The notes under the pieces: generated by a model | What the model was told of the DNA's origin: nothing | Databases searched by the model: none | Seen by the model: only the letters and a program-made list of their open reading frames with translations | Translations under genes and position numbers: made by a program | DNA from: Corydoras sp. C115 | Lineage: Eukaryota; Chordata; Actinopteri; Siluriformes; Callichthyidae | DNA: 64,000 nt | Direction of reading: 5' to 3' | Assembly: GCA_019802505.1 (NCBI GenBank) | Contig: JAFMOC010000072.1 | Coordinates: 2,583,501-2,647,500, forward strand | Shown here: piece by piece, positions 22,972 through 35,889 of the stretch | Layout: each line of letters begins with the position of its first letter | Position numbering within the stretch: the stretch's first letter is position 1

Positions 22972-23326
22972 GGCGGCACGGTGGCTTAATGGTCAGCATG
23001 TTCGCCTCTCAGCGCTAGGGATTCCCGGTTCGAATCCCCATCTGGGTGGAGTTTCCATGTTCTCCCCGTGTCTGCGTGGGTTTCCTCCGGGTTCTCCGGT
23101 TTGCTCCCACAGTCCAAAAAACATGGATCAAGTCAATTGAATTCTCAAAATTGCCCCATATAGAGTGTGTCTGTGTGAGTGAGTGTGTGCCCAGCGATAG
23201 ATTGGCGCCCTGTCCTGGGTGTATCTGCCCAGCGCCCGAGACATTCTCCCCTGGATGGGCATGGGGAACCCCACCGCGACCCTAATAGAGGATAAAGGGG
23301 AGATAATGAATGAATGAATGGATGAA
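22972..23326 (+). mobile_element. SINE-A within the old duplication
   Basis: Full plus copy, direct repeats AAAATG; the empty site is visible in the left duplicate near 22172. Confidence 0.9.
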
Positions 23327-23909
23327 AATGTCTGCTCATCAAGTTCTCTCCAATCAGAAGGAGTGAATAAGCGGATATAGCATGCGGCTGCTAGAAGGCT
23401 CTGTAAAGCCAAAGCAAAATCTGATTGGTTGAAGCAACAGTTGATCGACACTTATTTTATTCTAGGGGGAGAAGAATTTATTCTGAAGGTCTAAGCAGAA
23501 ATATTTGAAACTAGGCAACCAACGATTCTGAAATGTGATCGGTTAAATGAAGAAAATACAGGTCTGGAAGCAGCACAGCTGGGGGAATGCTATGAAAGGA
23601 AGTGAACAGACCAGCTGGAATTTAATAAACATTCATGGACAAAATATAATAAACATCAGTCAGTGATTCAGATATTTTCGTGCCTTCAAAGAAGACATTG
23701 AAGACCCTGACAGCCCGCCACTGAGCTTTTGTATTCCCCTCACCCAAACCAAATGCATTGGGATGCTGACCCTAAACATAACACACCGAAACCTACAAAA
23801 TGCCAACATCTCAAAACGCACAAATCCCATTTGCTGGTGGGAAGACGTGCAATATTATACGCTTTCACAAATAGAATGCAAGCCTTAATTGTATATTTCT
23901 ACTGACTAG

Positions 23910-24307
23910 TAGGGGTGAGCTGCAATATTCGCTGATTCGACGATTCGATTCGGAGAACCGTAGTCGACTATGAACCTCATAGTCGAATGTACCATTTTGA
24001 CCACATGGGGGCGCCCATGGCTGCTGCTAAGCATTAGTTTTTACATGAAATGTCTGTTTTCGTTATATATATATATAGCCTTTTGTCAAATAAAATCATC
24101 CTAATTTATTTCTTTAAATGATGTGTGCGCTTTAACAATAGGCTACACATTAATAAAGCAAGTAAAATATAAAAATCTTTTTTTAAAAATCACGCTTATA
24201 GCGCCATCTTGTGGTGAAATTTTAACTGATTCGACTATCAGTCGACTATAGGGAAAATCTGACGAATCAGATTCGACTATGAAAATCCTTAGTTGAAGAC
24301 ACCCCTA
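23910..24307. mobile_element. hAT non-autonomous element (TAGGGGTG family), copy 1
   Basis: Starts TAGGGGTG, ends CACCCCTA, flanked by an 8-bp duplication CTGACTAG (23902-23909, 24308-24315). The interior has subterminal inverted motifs of the AGTCGACTAT type at both ends and no coding capacity (398 bp). Confidence 0.85.
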
Positions 24308-24315
24308 CTGACTAG

Positions 24316-25559
24316 TAACAATTTTGTACAGGGGAAATCACACTACTACAGTGCCTTCAGCTATCAATAGTACAGTTGCCTTTGTACCAGAGCAAATCCA
24401 TTAATCTGACCTTGAAGACTAGTACCACCCCACTACTGGATTAAAAGGAAACACCCTGAGACTAACACACACAAGGACATTTAAAGTAGATTTTAAGCAG
24501 TACTTAAAATGTATACCCCTCTAAGCCAGAAAAAACAATTCTTGAAAAAAAAAAAAAAAAAACCTTTATAGCTTTTATAACTTTGAGTTTGTAAATATAA
24601 ATGTTACATTTTTTTGTTTGACCATAGTCAGATACTTTTAAAGGTTTGGTGGGTAATTTTTGACTAAATCTTGCTTTTGATATAACTTGTCATACTGGCA
24701 TAAACATTGTGGCTTATCAGCAAATGCCTGTTTAAACAATGCACCCTTTATTTTAAATCACTGACTTCCTTTTTTGAAAAACAAACCCAAGAACTTAAGT
24801 TTAAAGAAATTTGCATTAAACCTTACAGGAACCATTTGGTATAGATGCTTTATGGCTTGGGTTGCATTAAAGAAAATTCTTTTTTGAATAAATGGCCAAA
24901 ACTTTCCACAGAAACAAATATTTGAAATGGTCAGCTGAGTGGAAGCTGCAAGAGCATGTTTAATATTGCTGAGCTTCAACCTACTCAACTAAAAGTAAAT
25001 TATAAATTTGTAAAATTCCTACGAAAATTTAAAAGCTAATTAATGTCACTGACCGCAGGATGGTTTTTTTTTTTTTTTTTTCGAGAGATAAGACTGGTTT
25101 GTGGAGCTGTCACCAGTCTCAGCTCAAACAAGTTTAGTTCATTAGCCAAAGAGATTTTAAGAGCCTTTAGAATTAGACCTTACAATATTTTTTTTAATTT
25201 ACATGTTTGGCATCTGAAGTTGAATAAAGTTTGCATTTTAATACTCCAGCGTAAGAAGAAATTTGTAGACAATTATGTTTTCATTGTATATTAAGTTTAG
25301 AAAACAATTGGCTTTGCAACAGATTGAAGTGTAATCTAAAGGAACTTTAACCACCTTTTAAAAAGTGTACCTGTGATTAAAACTTGGGGTCTTTACACCA
25401 AGTTTTTCCCCTTGATTTAACAAAAAATAAATAAATTGTGTATATATATATATTCTTAAATTTCACACAAGTCAGTACATCCTCATCTTGTGTTTAAAAA
25501 AAAAAAAAGCCTCAAGTTGTCACTTTTCTACTAATTCACAGTTCACACAGAAGAACAAA
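24316..25559. other. Intergenic AT-rich DNA downstream of eif4enif1
   Basis: No gene or clear repeat except A and T homopolymers (24544, 25064). Confidence 0.5.
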
Positions 25560-26302
25560 AGACCATCTTTATTGAACATTTTTATTCTACTGTGCTCCTT
25601 CAGAAATTAATAGCAGATTAACAGAACCCCAATACCTTAACACAAAATGTGATTTAGAGCAGTGCTTCTCGTTTATTGACCGTGAAGGTTGCTTAGGGGC
25701 AGAAAGTGAGGCTTGGGGATAAAAGATCAGGGGTTAAAGGCACATGTAATGCAGCAAAAAATTGGTATACCCAATACCAAGTATTCAGCAGTGTTGGCAT
25801 TTCTGATGTAGTCCAAATTTAAAGTTTAACATGGAACCATCTTAAGTGTCTTCAGCCGGGGCAAAAGAAATGAGGGGGGGGGGGGGGAAAAAAAAAAAAC
25901 AAAAAAAAAAAAGCTACACAACTAAACTCCTCTGTGGCCCATTATCCTCTTCCACACAACTAAAGTGATGGGAATGGAAGAGAGGAAAATTAAATAAAAA
26001 AAGGGGGGGGGGGCACTGTACACAAAAATCCACAGCCATAGTCTATACACATTTGGCCTATACGTTATTTACTCTTACTGACAAAGTAAAGTACAAAAAC
26101 CCTACATAACTTGATTGGATATGAAAGAAATCTTTTCCTCTCAACTTTTAGGCCTTTAACAAATTAAAGTAATTGTTAAGTTTACATCTCCTTCTCTGTA
26201 CACCATCATAGAAAAACAAAAAGGTACTCTTTATTTAAACAAAAACAGGGCCAAAGGAAAGAACGGAATCACTTTACTTTGTGACCGACTGTAGGGTAGA
26301 CT
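25560..26302 (-). other. eif4enif1: Probable eif4enif1 3' UTR with polyadenylation signals
   Basis: After the stop codon at 26305-26303 there is about 730 nt of AT-rich non-coding DNA on the minus strand. Two AATAAA hexamers (reverse complement TTTATT at 25580-25585 and 25568-25573) lie close together and would end the transcript near 25550. The stretch holds two G-runs next to A-runs (25875-25910, 26000-26012). The end point is inferred from the hexamers only. Confidence 0.5.
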
Positions 26303-29300
26303 TCACTGGTGGTACTCTAGTTCATCAACGCTTATTACTTTAGCTGAAGGCATAGAAGGGAGAGGTTGCTGGAGTACATCTGAGCCAAACCATTTGGCCA
26401 AGCCTAAAGGTGGGCTTCCCCCACGCCTCTGATTGTTGTTTGTCCGTTGCGTACCAAGGTTTTGTGAAGATGGTCCAGTGGCCAACGTGTGCAGATCTGG
26501 AGAAGGAAATTATATACGATTGCTTTCAATACATTGACACACAAGTTGGCATGTTTTAGAAAAATACAATATGAATAAATGTTTGAGGCATTAACGTCAC
26601 AAATTGACCAAAATAAAAAAAAAAAAAAAATAAAAAAAAAAATTCAAGCTATTTCTAATTCTAATTGCATTTGATGGCATTTAAATGCACAATTGTTTCT
26701 CTAATCCACAGTTTTCTGTTAAGGTGTGTAAAATAATCCATCCATCATCTTCCACTTTATCCTATATCAGGGTTGCGGGGTGTTCCCCATGTCCATCCAG
26801 GGGAGAACGTTTCAGGCGCTGGGTAGATACACCCAGGACAGGGCGCCAATCTATCGCTGGGCACACTCACTTACACAGACACTATATGGGGTAATTCAAT
26901 TGACTTGACCAGGTTTTTGGACAGTGGGAGGAAAGGAATGGGGACACGGGGAAAACATGGAAACTCCACCCAAATGGCAATTCGAATGAGGAATCCCTAG
27001 TGCTGAGAGGAGAACGTGCTAAACACTGAGCCTCTGTGCCACCCGTAAAATAATAAAAATAAATAAAGGCCATGAGCACACATTTGTTTCTCCTTTTTGT
27101 CTGATATGAGTTTAAAGAGCAGCAAGCACTTGTATTTGAACTGCAGACACTTGTGGACTTTTAGACCATAAACTCGTTTAAGGCGTCAAGTCGAGATTTG
27201 CTACAAGGCAATTCCTTGAACTATGCTTTAAAGATCTTTCCAAAGAAACCTTATTAATGTTTAGCTATCACAAGGTTACATTTGATTTATCTGGAACAAA
27301 GTAATTTCTTTAAAAAAAAAAATCCATATTTCAGAGATCACAAAAACTGAATGAAGTTAAAAATCCATTTAACACCTGTTTTACAAAGTAGTAGGACTGA
27401 TGGCTGCAGTTGTTCATGCCATTTTTAAAAGGTTAAACTAATATTTTGATCCTAAAACGGACATCACAGAATACTTTGTCGAAACAACTTACTCGGCCGT
27501 TGTTGCTGCATGACTAACGGCATGTGTGTTCCAGCAGCTCTGGGTGGGATGAGTGGGTGTGCTGTTGTGGACAAAGGATACAAGGGCTGACCTAAGAGAG
27601 CAGGAGGAAGACTCTGTAGCTGAGACAAATCCACAGACTGAGGAAAGAGTCCTGTTCAGACAAATTATTAACATTAATAAAGCATTTAAACTAATCATTT
27701 GGTTTAATCATTTAAGTATTAAGTTAATTTTTATCCAAATAAAGCAATACTAAAAGTGTGTTACTTAAGTCCAACTTCCGAACCTGTCTGTAGAAGTGCA
27801 TGTTGAGGCTGAATGCCTTGCGTCATCATCCTCTGTACTACGCTAGGGTGCAGCTGTGGGGGAGGCCTCACCAGCGAAACATGAGAGAGAAGAGGGACGG
27901 GATAAATTGGCCTAGGGAACACCGAAGAGCCTGGAGACAGCATGGCAGGAGACTGGTTTCCCACACAGGGACCAGGCCTAGTTCGCTCGGCTTCTTTAGA
28001 CAGGCGATTTTGACTAGAGACCGGAGTGGAGCAAGCCTTTAGCCCAGCGGCTTGAGGCCTGCCATCATCCACTCCTTCAAGTAAGGAGCTTGGAGAGGGT
28101 GAATCTGCAGGCAATGCAAAGGGTACTGTTGTTAGGTAACTGAAATCCTATCTAGCATTAATAAACAAAAAGAAACTTACCATCTTGAGAGTTTGATGTA
28201 TCGTCTTTGTTTCCAGACTGGCCTGTTGACTCATCTTTAGATTTCTCTTTTGACTCGTACATCTTTTTGATCACTGAAGTTGGTGTAAATGATGGGGAAA
28301 GCTAAAGTAAGAGAGGGAAAAAAAAAAAATTCACAATTAAAACCAATATCTTCAAGACACATTAATTAAAACCATTAAAAATAAACATGTTTAGCCAATT
28401 CTGAAACACCGAAATACACAGACAACTTGTGTTCTATTCTATGGTACAACACAAAAGCAATGCAACTGGTCTCTTACTTCACTAGAGGGTCACCTTTTTA
28501 AAGTCAATCACACCATTCAGAGTAAACTAGACCAGGTCATCAATAAGCAGACCACTGGCCGGGTGCAGATGTTTACTGTGGATCCAAACCTATCGATTTA
28601 ATTTTGTGTTTATTTTTAACAGCAGAAGTTTGTCTAGGGTACAGGCTTTGTTGTGCACTAAACACACAGACCAAATAACGTGTACCATCAAAGGCACTCC
28701 TCAGCCAATCAGATCTGTGGAGATGGAGCATGCACAGGTGAGGCAAGTAATGAGGGGCAGTAGTTAGAGGATAAGTTGAGTTAAAGAAAGGCTAATCCAG
28801 AGGTTGCGTTGTAAAACGTTGACGGTGAAAACAGAGGAATACAAGTTAAAATGAAGACTGCAGTTTTATTTTTTTTTCAGTTGTTTTTGTTTATATTTGA
28901 TTTTTAATTCAAAAGTTTCATAGAGTTCTACTTTTCCTAATTAGCATGCACTTTAAACATTTTCTTTAAAAACTGTGCATAATTTAGCTCTTGGTTTTAC
29001 TTGGGGGGGGGGGGGGGTGGGGACATATAAGCTTTACAAAAAATTTTTTAAAAAGTCATTCAGTTTAGCATTTTAAACAATTACATATAGACTGACATTT
29101 GTAATTTGTTTTGCATACAGGATATGGCACTAAACACAAGTTATGATGGTCTGAACATTGACAAATGTCACTTTTTTTTCTTTTTTTTTGTTTTTTTTTA
29201 AAGTTTTTTTTTGTTATGCACAACAGTCTAAAGAAGGGGTTTTTAAGTAGAATTCAGTAGGGTCAAGTTAAAGGAAATTGTCAATCTGGAGACAAGTAGT

Positions 29301-32300
29301 CAACAGAGCATCAAGATCAACATTTGTGGCCTAAACAGAACCAAGGCCTCCTGTTCTAAACATACAAATAGTTTCATCAGGTTCCAAATCACTGAATGAC
29401 AATCAAGAGACTGTCATCTTCTGCACAACTAATCTTTAGTCTCAAAATGATAATAGAAATTCTATTATAATAGAAAAATAATTGTATGTTCCAAACACTT
29501 ATTTTTAGGTCTGCTACTTAAATCACAAGGTCTTAACCTTCACTTTTGGTTCTTTTGAGGTGCAATTAGCTCCCTTTTGCCTTTTTGTTGATGCTGGCGT
29601 GCATTAGTGACTATTGCTCACCTTTGCACATTTGGTTCGATTGACATCAAGGTTCTACAATTCTGTTGAAGGCTTCAGAAAACTTAATTTACTAAGGATC
29701 TGATCATTTTTATAAAACAGCTGAACTAAATTAATTCTTCTTGATTTCCATTCTGGTCAGAGTTGACACTCTGGTCAACACTGCCCAAAGAGGACATGTC
29801 CCACAGTCTCAACCCCATGAGGGATTTTGGTTTATTGTTAAATAAACAATAAAAAAAAAAATAATAAAAAAGCTCCAGGTTTAACAAACTCTGCCATAAG
29901 GTGTCCTTAACTTGTTTATAAACACAAGCACAATGGAAATGGGGCATTACACAAAACTCACCATAGTAACAGCACTGACTGGTGAACTTCTACCAGGTTG
30001 GTGGGGTCCAGGGGACCGGATCATCCTGGGTTGTCTACAAGTGAGATGGACAATTGAGTGGTCTCGAAATAAACTCACAAAATGTGAAAAATTACTGAAC
30101 AATTTTAGAGATGATGCTATTAAGATTAATACCTGTTTCGAAAAGCTTTATCATGACCAAGTTTATTATAAGCTTGGTATGGATGACGAGCTTGTATTGC
30201 CAGATCCTGCTGGAACATTAAAGCATCTAAACTCGCCTGGTCTACTCCCATTGACAGTGCCCTTAACTGAAATACAAGTAAAAGTTAATATAGCATACTT
30301 CAAAATTATTTCAAGTTAAAAAGTGAATTAGCTGAGCACCTGTTGTGGGGTTGGTCCTGGACTAATGGCTCTGTGCAGGTCAGTAATGTGCTCTCCCATT
30401 ATCGGACCAGGACCAATTGGATAACCTTTAAAAAAAAGAAAAACATTAATTTAGTTAACTGAAGCTTTATTACCATTATAATAATTATTATATTAAAGTG
30501 ATGGATTTTTAACCTGCAGCTGGTGGAGGCAAGCAGCCTGTATAGTAGTCAGGAATTGGAGCTCTATGAGAGAAAAGAGGAGGTGATGCACCTCTGTGAT
30601 GTATAATGCCAGGACCAGCATCAGGACTTGCCAACAGACCACTCAGCAGGGGAGAGGCTGCCCTTGGCACACCCTGAACACCCAACAACTCCTACAAGCC
30701 AAGAAAAGTAAAAGAAAAGAAAAGAAAGGGAAGGAAAGAAAAACAAAAAGGTATTCATCATGTGATAATGTCAAAACACTTCAAAACAATTAAATCATCT
30801 TCAACTTAAAACCTCTCCAAGGGTCACAGGGAGTTCCCCATGCCCATCTAGAGAACGTTTCAGGCGCTGCCAGGACAGGGAACCAATCCTTTACGGGGTA
30901 CACACTCAGCCACACCCTATATGGGGCAATTTGGAGCATTCAATTTGCCTTGATTGATGTTTTTGGACTGTGGGAAACAGGAGAACCCAGCGGAAACCCA
31001 CACGGACAACATTGAAACTCCACCCAGATTGGGATTTGAACCTGGAATCTGTAGCATTGAGAGGCAAACATGCTAACCCACTAAGCCACCGTGCCGGCCA
31101 TTATTATTATAATAATAATAATAATAATAATAATGTCAGCATCCAGGTTATTTACATCCAGGACTCCGTAGTTATCACTGTTTATTTGGAGGTGTTTTAT
31201 AGAAGTTTTATTTTTAGGTTGGTCATTGTCATTTGAGTACATTAGTTTTTTTTTTATTGTTTTTAAAAAATATTGAGCATATTTGAGCCTAGACTTTGTT
31301 TTTGGGAGATTCTATTAGAATACGTTTTATCTTTAGTAGAGTGTCACATGTTCTGCACATTGGGGCAGGATTTCCTTTTAGAAGATAGGAGTCAGATGAG
31401 TGGGTCCTATTTTGTAAATTGTTTGCTCTGCTGAGTTTTGGATGCAGGTGGTAGTTATTTCTACTTATGAAAGAGTTTACTTCATGTAGTTTGTTCTGCT
31501 TGAAGGACAGCATGTACTAGATTAAAAAGGTAATTAGTCACCAAATACAATTAAAATTGTTATACCTCTACTAGAAATTAACAAGTCTCCTGAAATGCAG
31601 GTATCAAATAAATGTAACCTTGAATTATTTAAACACAGAGGATAAGGTGCTTTTTTTTTCCTTGAAAATTAAGGATTAAATAGAAAAAGCACTTTAAGAA
31701 GTTGACTACCTTGCATAAAAGATTTCAGGCATTTATTTAAGGGGAAAATAAATAAAAACCCTGTTTATATCTGTTATATATCAGATTAAAGCAATTACTA
31801 AAGACTTCATAATATTTAAGTTAACACAAATAATTGTGTAAATGGAGTCACTTGGTAGCAAAAGTTGTTACAAAGCAGTAGTAGTTTTATGGAAATTGCT
31901 GTGTGATTAAGCAAAATACACTAGTTCCTAAGATAATAAAAATTAGTAGACCAAATAGCCTTTTTGGTACACTATATTCTAACTGGGGCGGCACGGTGGC
32001 TTAGCACGTTCGCCTCTCAGCGCTAGGGATTCCCGGTTCGAATCCCCATCTGGGTGGAGTTTCCATGTTCTCCCCGTGTCCGCATGGGTTTCCTCCCACA
32101 GTCCAAAAACATAGATCAAGTTAATTGAGTTCTCTAAATTGCCCCATATAGAGTGTGTACCCAGCGATGGATTGGCGCCCTGTCCTGGGTGTATCTGCCC
32201 AGCGCCCGAGACGTTCTCCCCTGGATGGGCATAGGGAACCCCACCGCGACCCTAATAGAGGATAAAGTGGGAGATAATGAATGCAATAGATTCATACTGG

Positions 32301-33744
32301 GATAAATCACTAAATGGATAGTCTTAATTATTTATTGGAACCATTAATTTTGTGTGGTTGTATCAAAGATTTCGATCCAGTTAGAATATATTCAGTTTTA
32401 ATATATTTAACAAAAAGCAATTAACTTAAAACCTTCAGTAACATTTTACGTATTACCTGGAAAATGTTTTTAGGCTGTGTGGCAGGTAACTGGGTCTCGG
32501 GTAACGGGCTGACAATGGGAGGTTCCACTGACTGCTGCAGCTGTAAACAGAAAAGAGCAATAATATTTGTAAGCGACACGAGATAACCGCCAACATTAAT
32601 TCCTTCGAAATTACACATTCAAAGATACATTCCTGTGCAAGGCTTCATTTATTACATTTTGGCTCAAACCAAAATTTGCGAAGTGCAAATTCAAACTGTA
32701 TCCACTCCTAAAATTAAGCAACCAATTTAAAATTTGAGTCCCCAGCTCTAGGTAATGAAAAAGTATTTCATAGCACAGTTTCAGTTTGAATTACGGCAAC
32801 CAGACCATGAAACATGTTAAAGTCCTTGCACTTGGTAAATATGAGGTTCACAAGCAGGGTACAAATTTATGCCCATTATTTATTATTATTATATTTTTTT
32901 TTATTTATTCACAATATCCTACATGGATAGCCTGACTTGTCTAATTACTTTTGGATTTTCTTGTTGCAGTAAACAACATTAACCCTTGTATAACCTATTT
33001 TTTTTGTGGTTCAACATGTAATTCTTATGCAAGCAAAATTCGCAGTCTGTAGTGATTTGATAGTAAAAAGTCTGTAATTCACCACATCGTCACGTGAAGT
33101 TGGCGATGTCAGCACAATGAGTTGTCATCAGCAATGATAGGGACACAGCTTTACCTGAGGCAGAGGGGCATGCTCTCACACACACACGCGGTGTGGGCAC
33201 ACTTACACTGCTTGCGTTGGTCTTTGGCTGGGTGGGCAGAGTTCCACTTGCCTTCATGCTGCTCACCAGCTTATTAAAAGCTGACATGTCAGGATCCCGC
33301 GAACGACCCGTGACCCCTGAACCTCCAGTAAAAGCTTCCTCCAGGTGTTCGGCCATGAAGGGGGTTCCTCTGCCCTGTCCTTGCAGCTGCTGCACGGGTG
33401 GCTGAAACCGCTCGTTCCGAACCTTGAGCCCTTTCAAACCACTCTCCACTTCCTCAAGGGACAGAACGGCTCCAGTGCAAGCTACAACAGAAATGTAATG
33501 TTAGGCTAATGGAAGATTTTTTTTTTTTTTTTTTTTTTTTGAAACTTTGCCATGTAAAAACACTAGACACTTACTGCTTTCTTTCAGTCGGGCTTTGTTA
33601 GCATTCAAATTAGAGAGAATAGGTTTGAGGTCAACCTTTGCCTTATGGAGAAGCTCCAAGATGTCAACTTTGTCTTTCTGCTCTTCTGAAAAAAATGCAA
33701 GTACAGTTTAGGACTGATTTACAGCATGGAAAAATTAAATATAA

Positions 33745-33775
<31 letters not shown>

Positions 33776-35849
33776 ACGGGGCGGCACATTGGCTTAGTGG
33801 TTTAGCACGTTCGCCTCTCATCACTAGGGATTCCTGGTTTGAATCCCCATCTGGGTGGAGTTTCCATGTTCTCCCCGTGTCTGCGTGGGTTTCCTCCGGG
33901 TTCTCCGGTTTCCTCCCACAGTCCAAAAACATGGATCAAGTCAATTGAATTCTCAAAATTGCCCCATATAGAGTGTGTCTGTGTGAGTGAGTGTGTGCCC
34001 AGCGATAGATTGGCGCCCTGTCCTGGGTGTATCTGCCCAGCACCCGAAACGTTCTCCCCTGGATGGGCATGGGGAACCCCACCGCAACCCTGATAGAGGA
34101 TAAAGCGGGAGATAATGAATGAATGAAATCTAGTAACACAAAAGCGATTAAAACTTTTTCTAAAAATTAAGAAATGCAATTTCTCAATTTGATGAGTGCA
34201 AAAGGGATTTCTAAAATATTCAATTAATATCCAACTTCCAATAAATTCAAGAGGGACCCCACTTGCATTCTGTGTCTATGAAAGTCACTGCCATTGGTTT
34301 ATTGAGGCTTTGACCGTCCTGTTGCAATAACACAATGAGGATATGGCCATTGCCATTAAGCAGCATGACACAGCCCAGTACAGTGGAAACTGTTTTTGTT
34401 GGCTTCAGAGAGCAGTGTTTTTTTGGGAGGCATGTGACATCAAATGTCATTTTAGGCACAGTGAGATGTTCGTTACCTGCCAGTCTTTCAAGCTCTTCAT
34501 GTGGAGTAGATCGTAGGCTGCTAGCTCGGCTACCAGAAGGACTTTGATTACTGGAGAACCAGCGGGTGAAACGACTGGCTGCGACTGGGCCTTCACAGAG
34601 AACCTCTTCGATCATCTACCAAAAAAAAAAGCCAAATGGGTATGTGGTTCAGCAGGTGTGTATGTACAGAAAAGACAAAGGGAAATGGGACTGTTGGGTG
34701 GGGGGGGGGGTGAAGATGGCACTTACATGATGAGAGCCTGCAGGCAAAGGAAGTATGGGCTTTTGGGACACCAGAACCAAGCACATAATTGTGTCACAAT
34801 CAAATAAAACGGGTCAATATCAGTGACTCCCTAAATTTCCTAAACCTAAACTTTTAAAATCAGCAATGGGCATAAATTTGTACCACCATAAATGGTTGCC
34901 ATTTAAAACAAAACATTACAATCAGTAATGTGATTAATCACATCACCAATAACAGATAAGGGTGAGGCAAAGAAAGGAGAGAGGGAAAAAATTAAAATAA
35001 ATTCATGGTACGTGCACAAAAAGAATAAAGAAAGAAAAACTCCAAGGTATTCAGTGAATTGTGAATAAGAAAAAAAATAAATAATAATTAAAAAAAAAAT
35101 AAAATAAAAAAATCCCCTCAGAGCTCAATAGATGTGCTTTTTGTCAAGGTACCCAGTCAACCCACAACACCAAGCAAGCATGCAGTGCTCCCCATAACTT
35201 ACCGAAGCCAGGCCAGGCATGGTCTTCTCCAAATTGAAGAACTCATTAAAGTCAAATTCCCCTGCCGTCTGCTCAGGAAGTACATCCGGGTGAGGCACCT
35301 CCTGATCAGCTCCCGTTTCCTGGACCACCTGCAGCTCCTCAGGGATCACCCCATTACACTCAACTGCAAGAGAGCAAGCAGTTAGGAATAATGTCACAAA
35401 GGTCTAGGCTCAATCATTAGATCTTCACATGCCTTCTTTAGTAGATTCAGTTCTCTTTCTGGAGCGCTTCGGTTTCCTTTTGTCATCCTCCAAGACCTTG
35501 TCATCAAAGCCAATGAGCTCGATGGTTTCTGACTGGCTGGTAGGTCCACCGGAAAACCACTCTGGCTCTTCTTCAGGATAAGAGTCATTTCGTCTCCGTT
35601 CACTAAACACTCTTTTGTCACCATAATCTCTCTGGATGAAACAAGAACGTTAATTACTAAATCCTAACAGGATAAATCCATATAAAATCCATTAGACCAA
35701 CTTAACAATTAAAGTCTACCATTTAAAAGGCCTAAATTACCAAAATTTACTGTTACAGCACAAATTTTAATTTAAAGAGAAACTTAACTAAAACAAATCA
35801 TGTCTGTTTAAAATGAATACTTAAAATAATAAACTATTAAATGGGAGCA

Positions 35850-35889
<40 letters not shown>

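Larger units (their letters stand above)
22245..23420. repeat. Old local direct duplication, right copy split by two SINEs
   Basis: Same blocks as 21760-22244 but interrupted by SINE-A copies at 22607-22927 (direct repeats TGAAAGTT) and 22972-23326 (direct repeats AAAATG). The left copy is the empty site for the second insertion. Confidence 0.7.

Noticed and set aside
22457..23451. Many 60-140-residue frames such as GSPCPSRGERLGRWAD or MFSPCPRGFPPGSPVSSHS
   Set aside because: They recur wherever SINE-A occurs and are simply the translated SINE on either strand.
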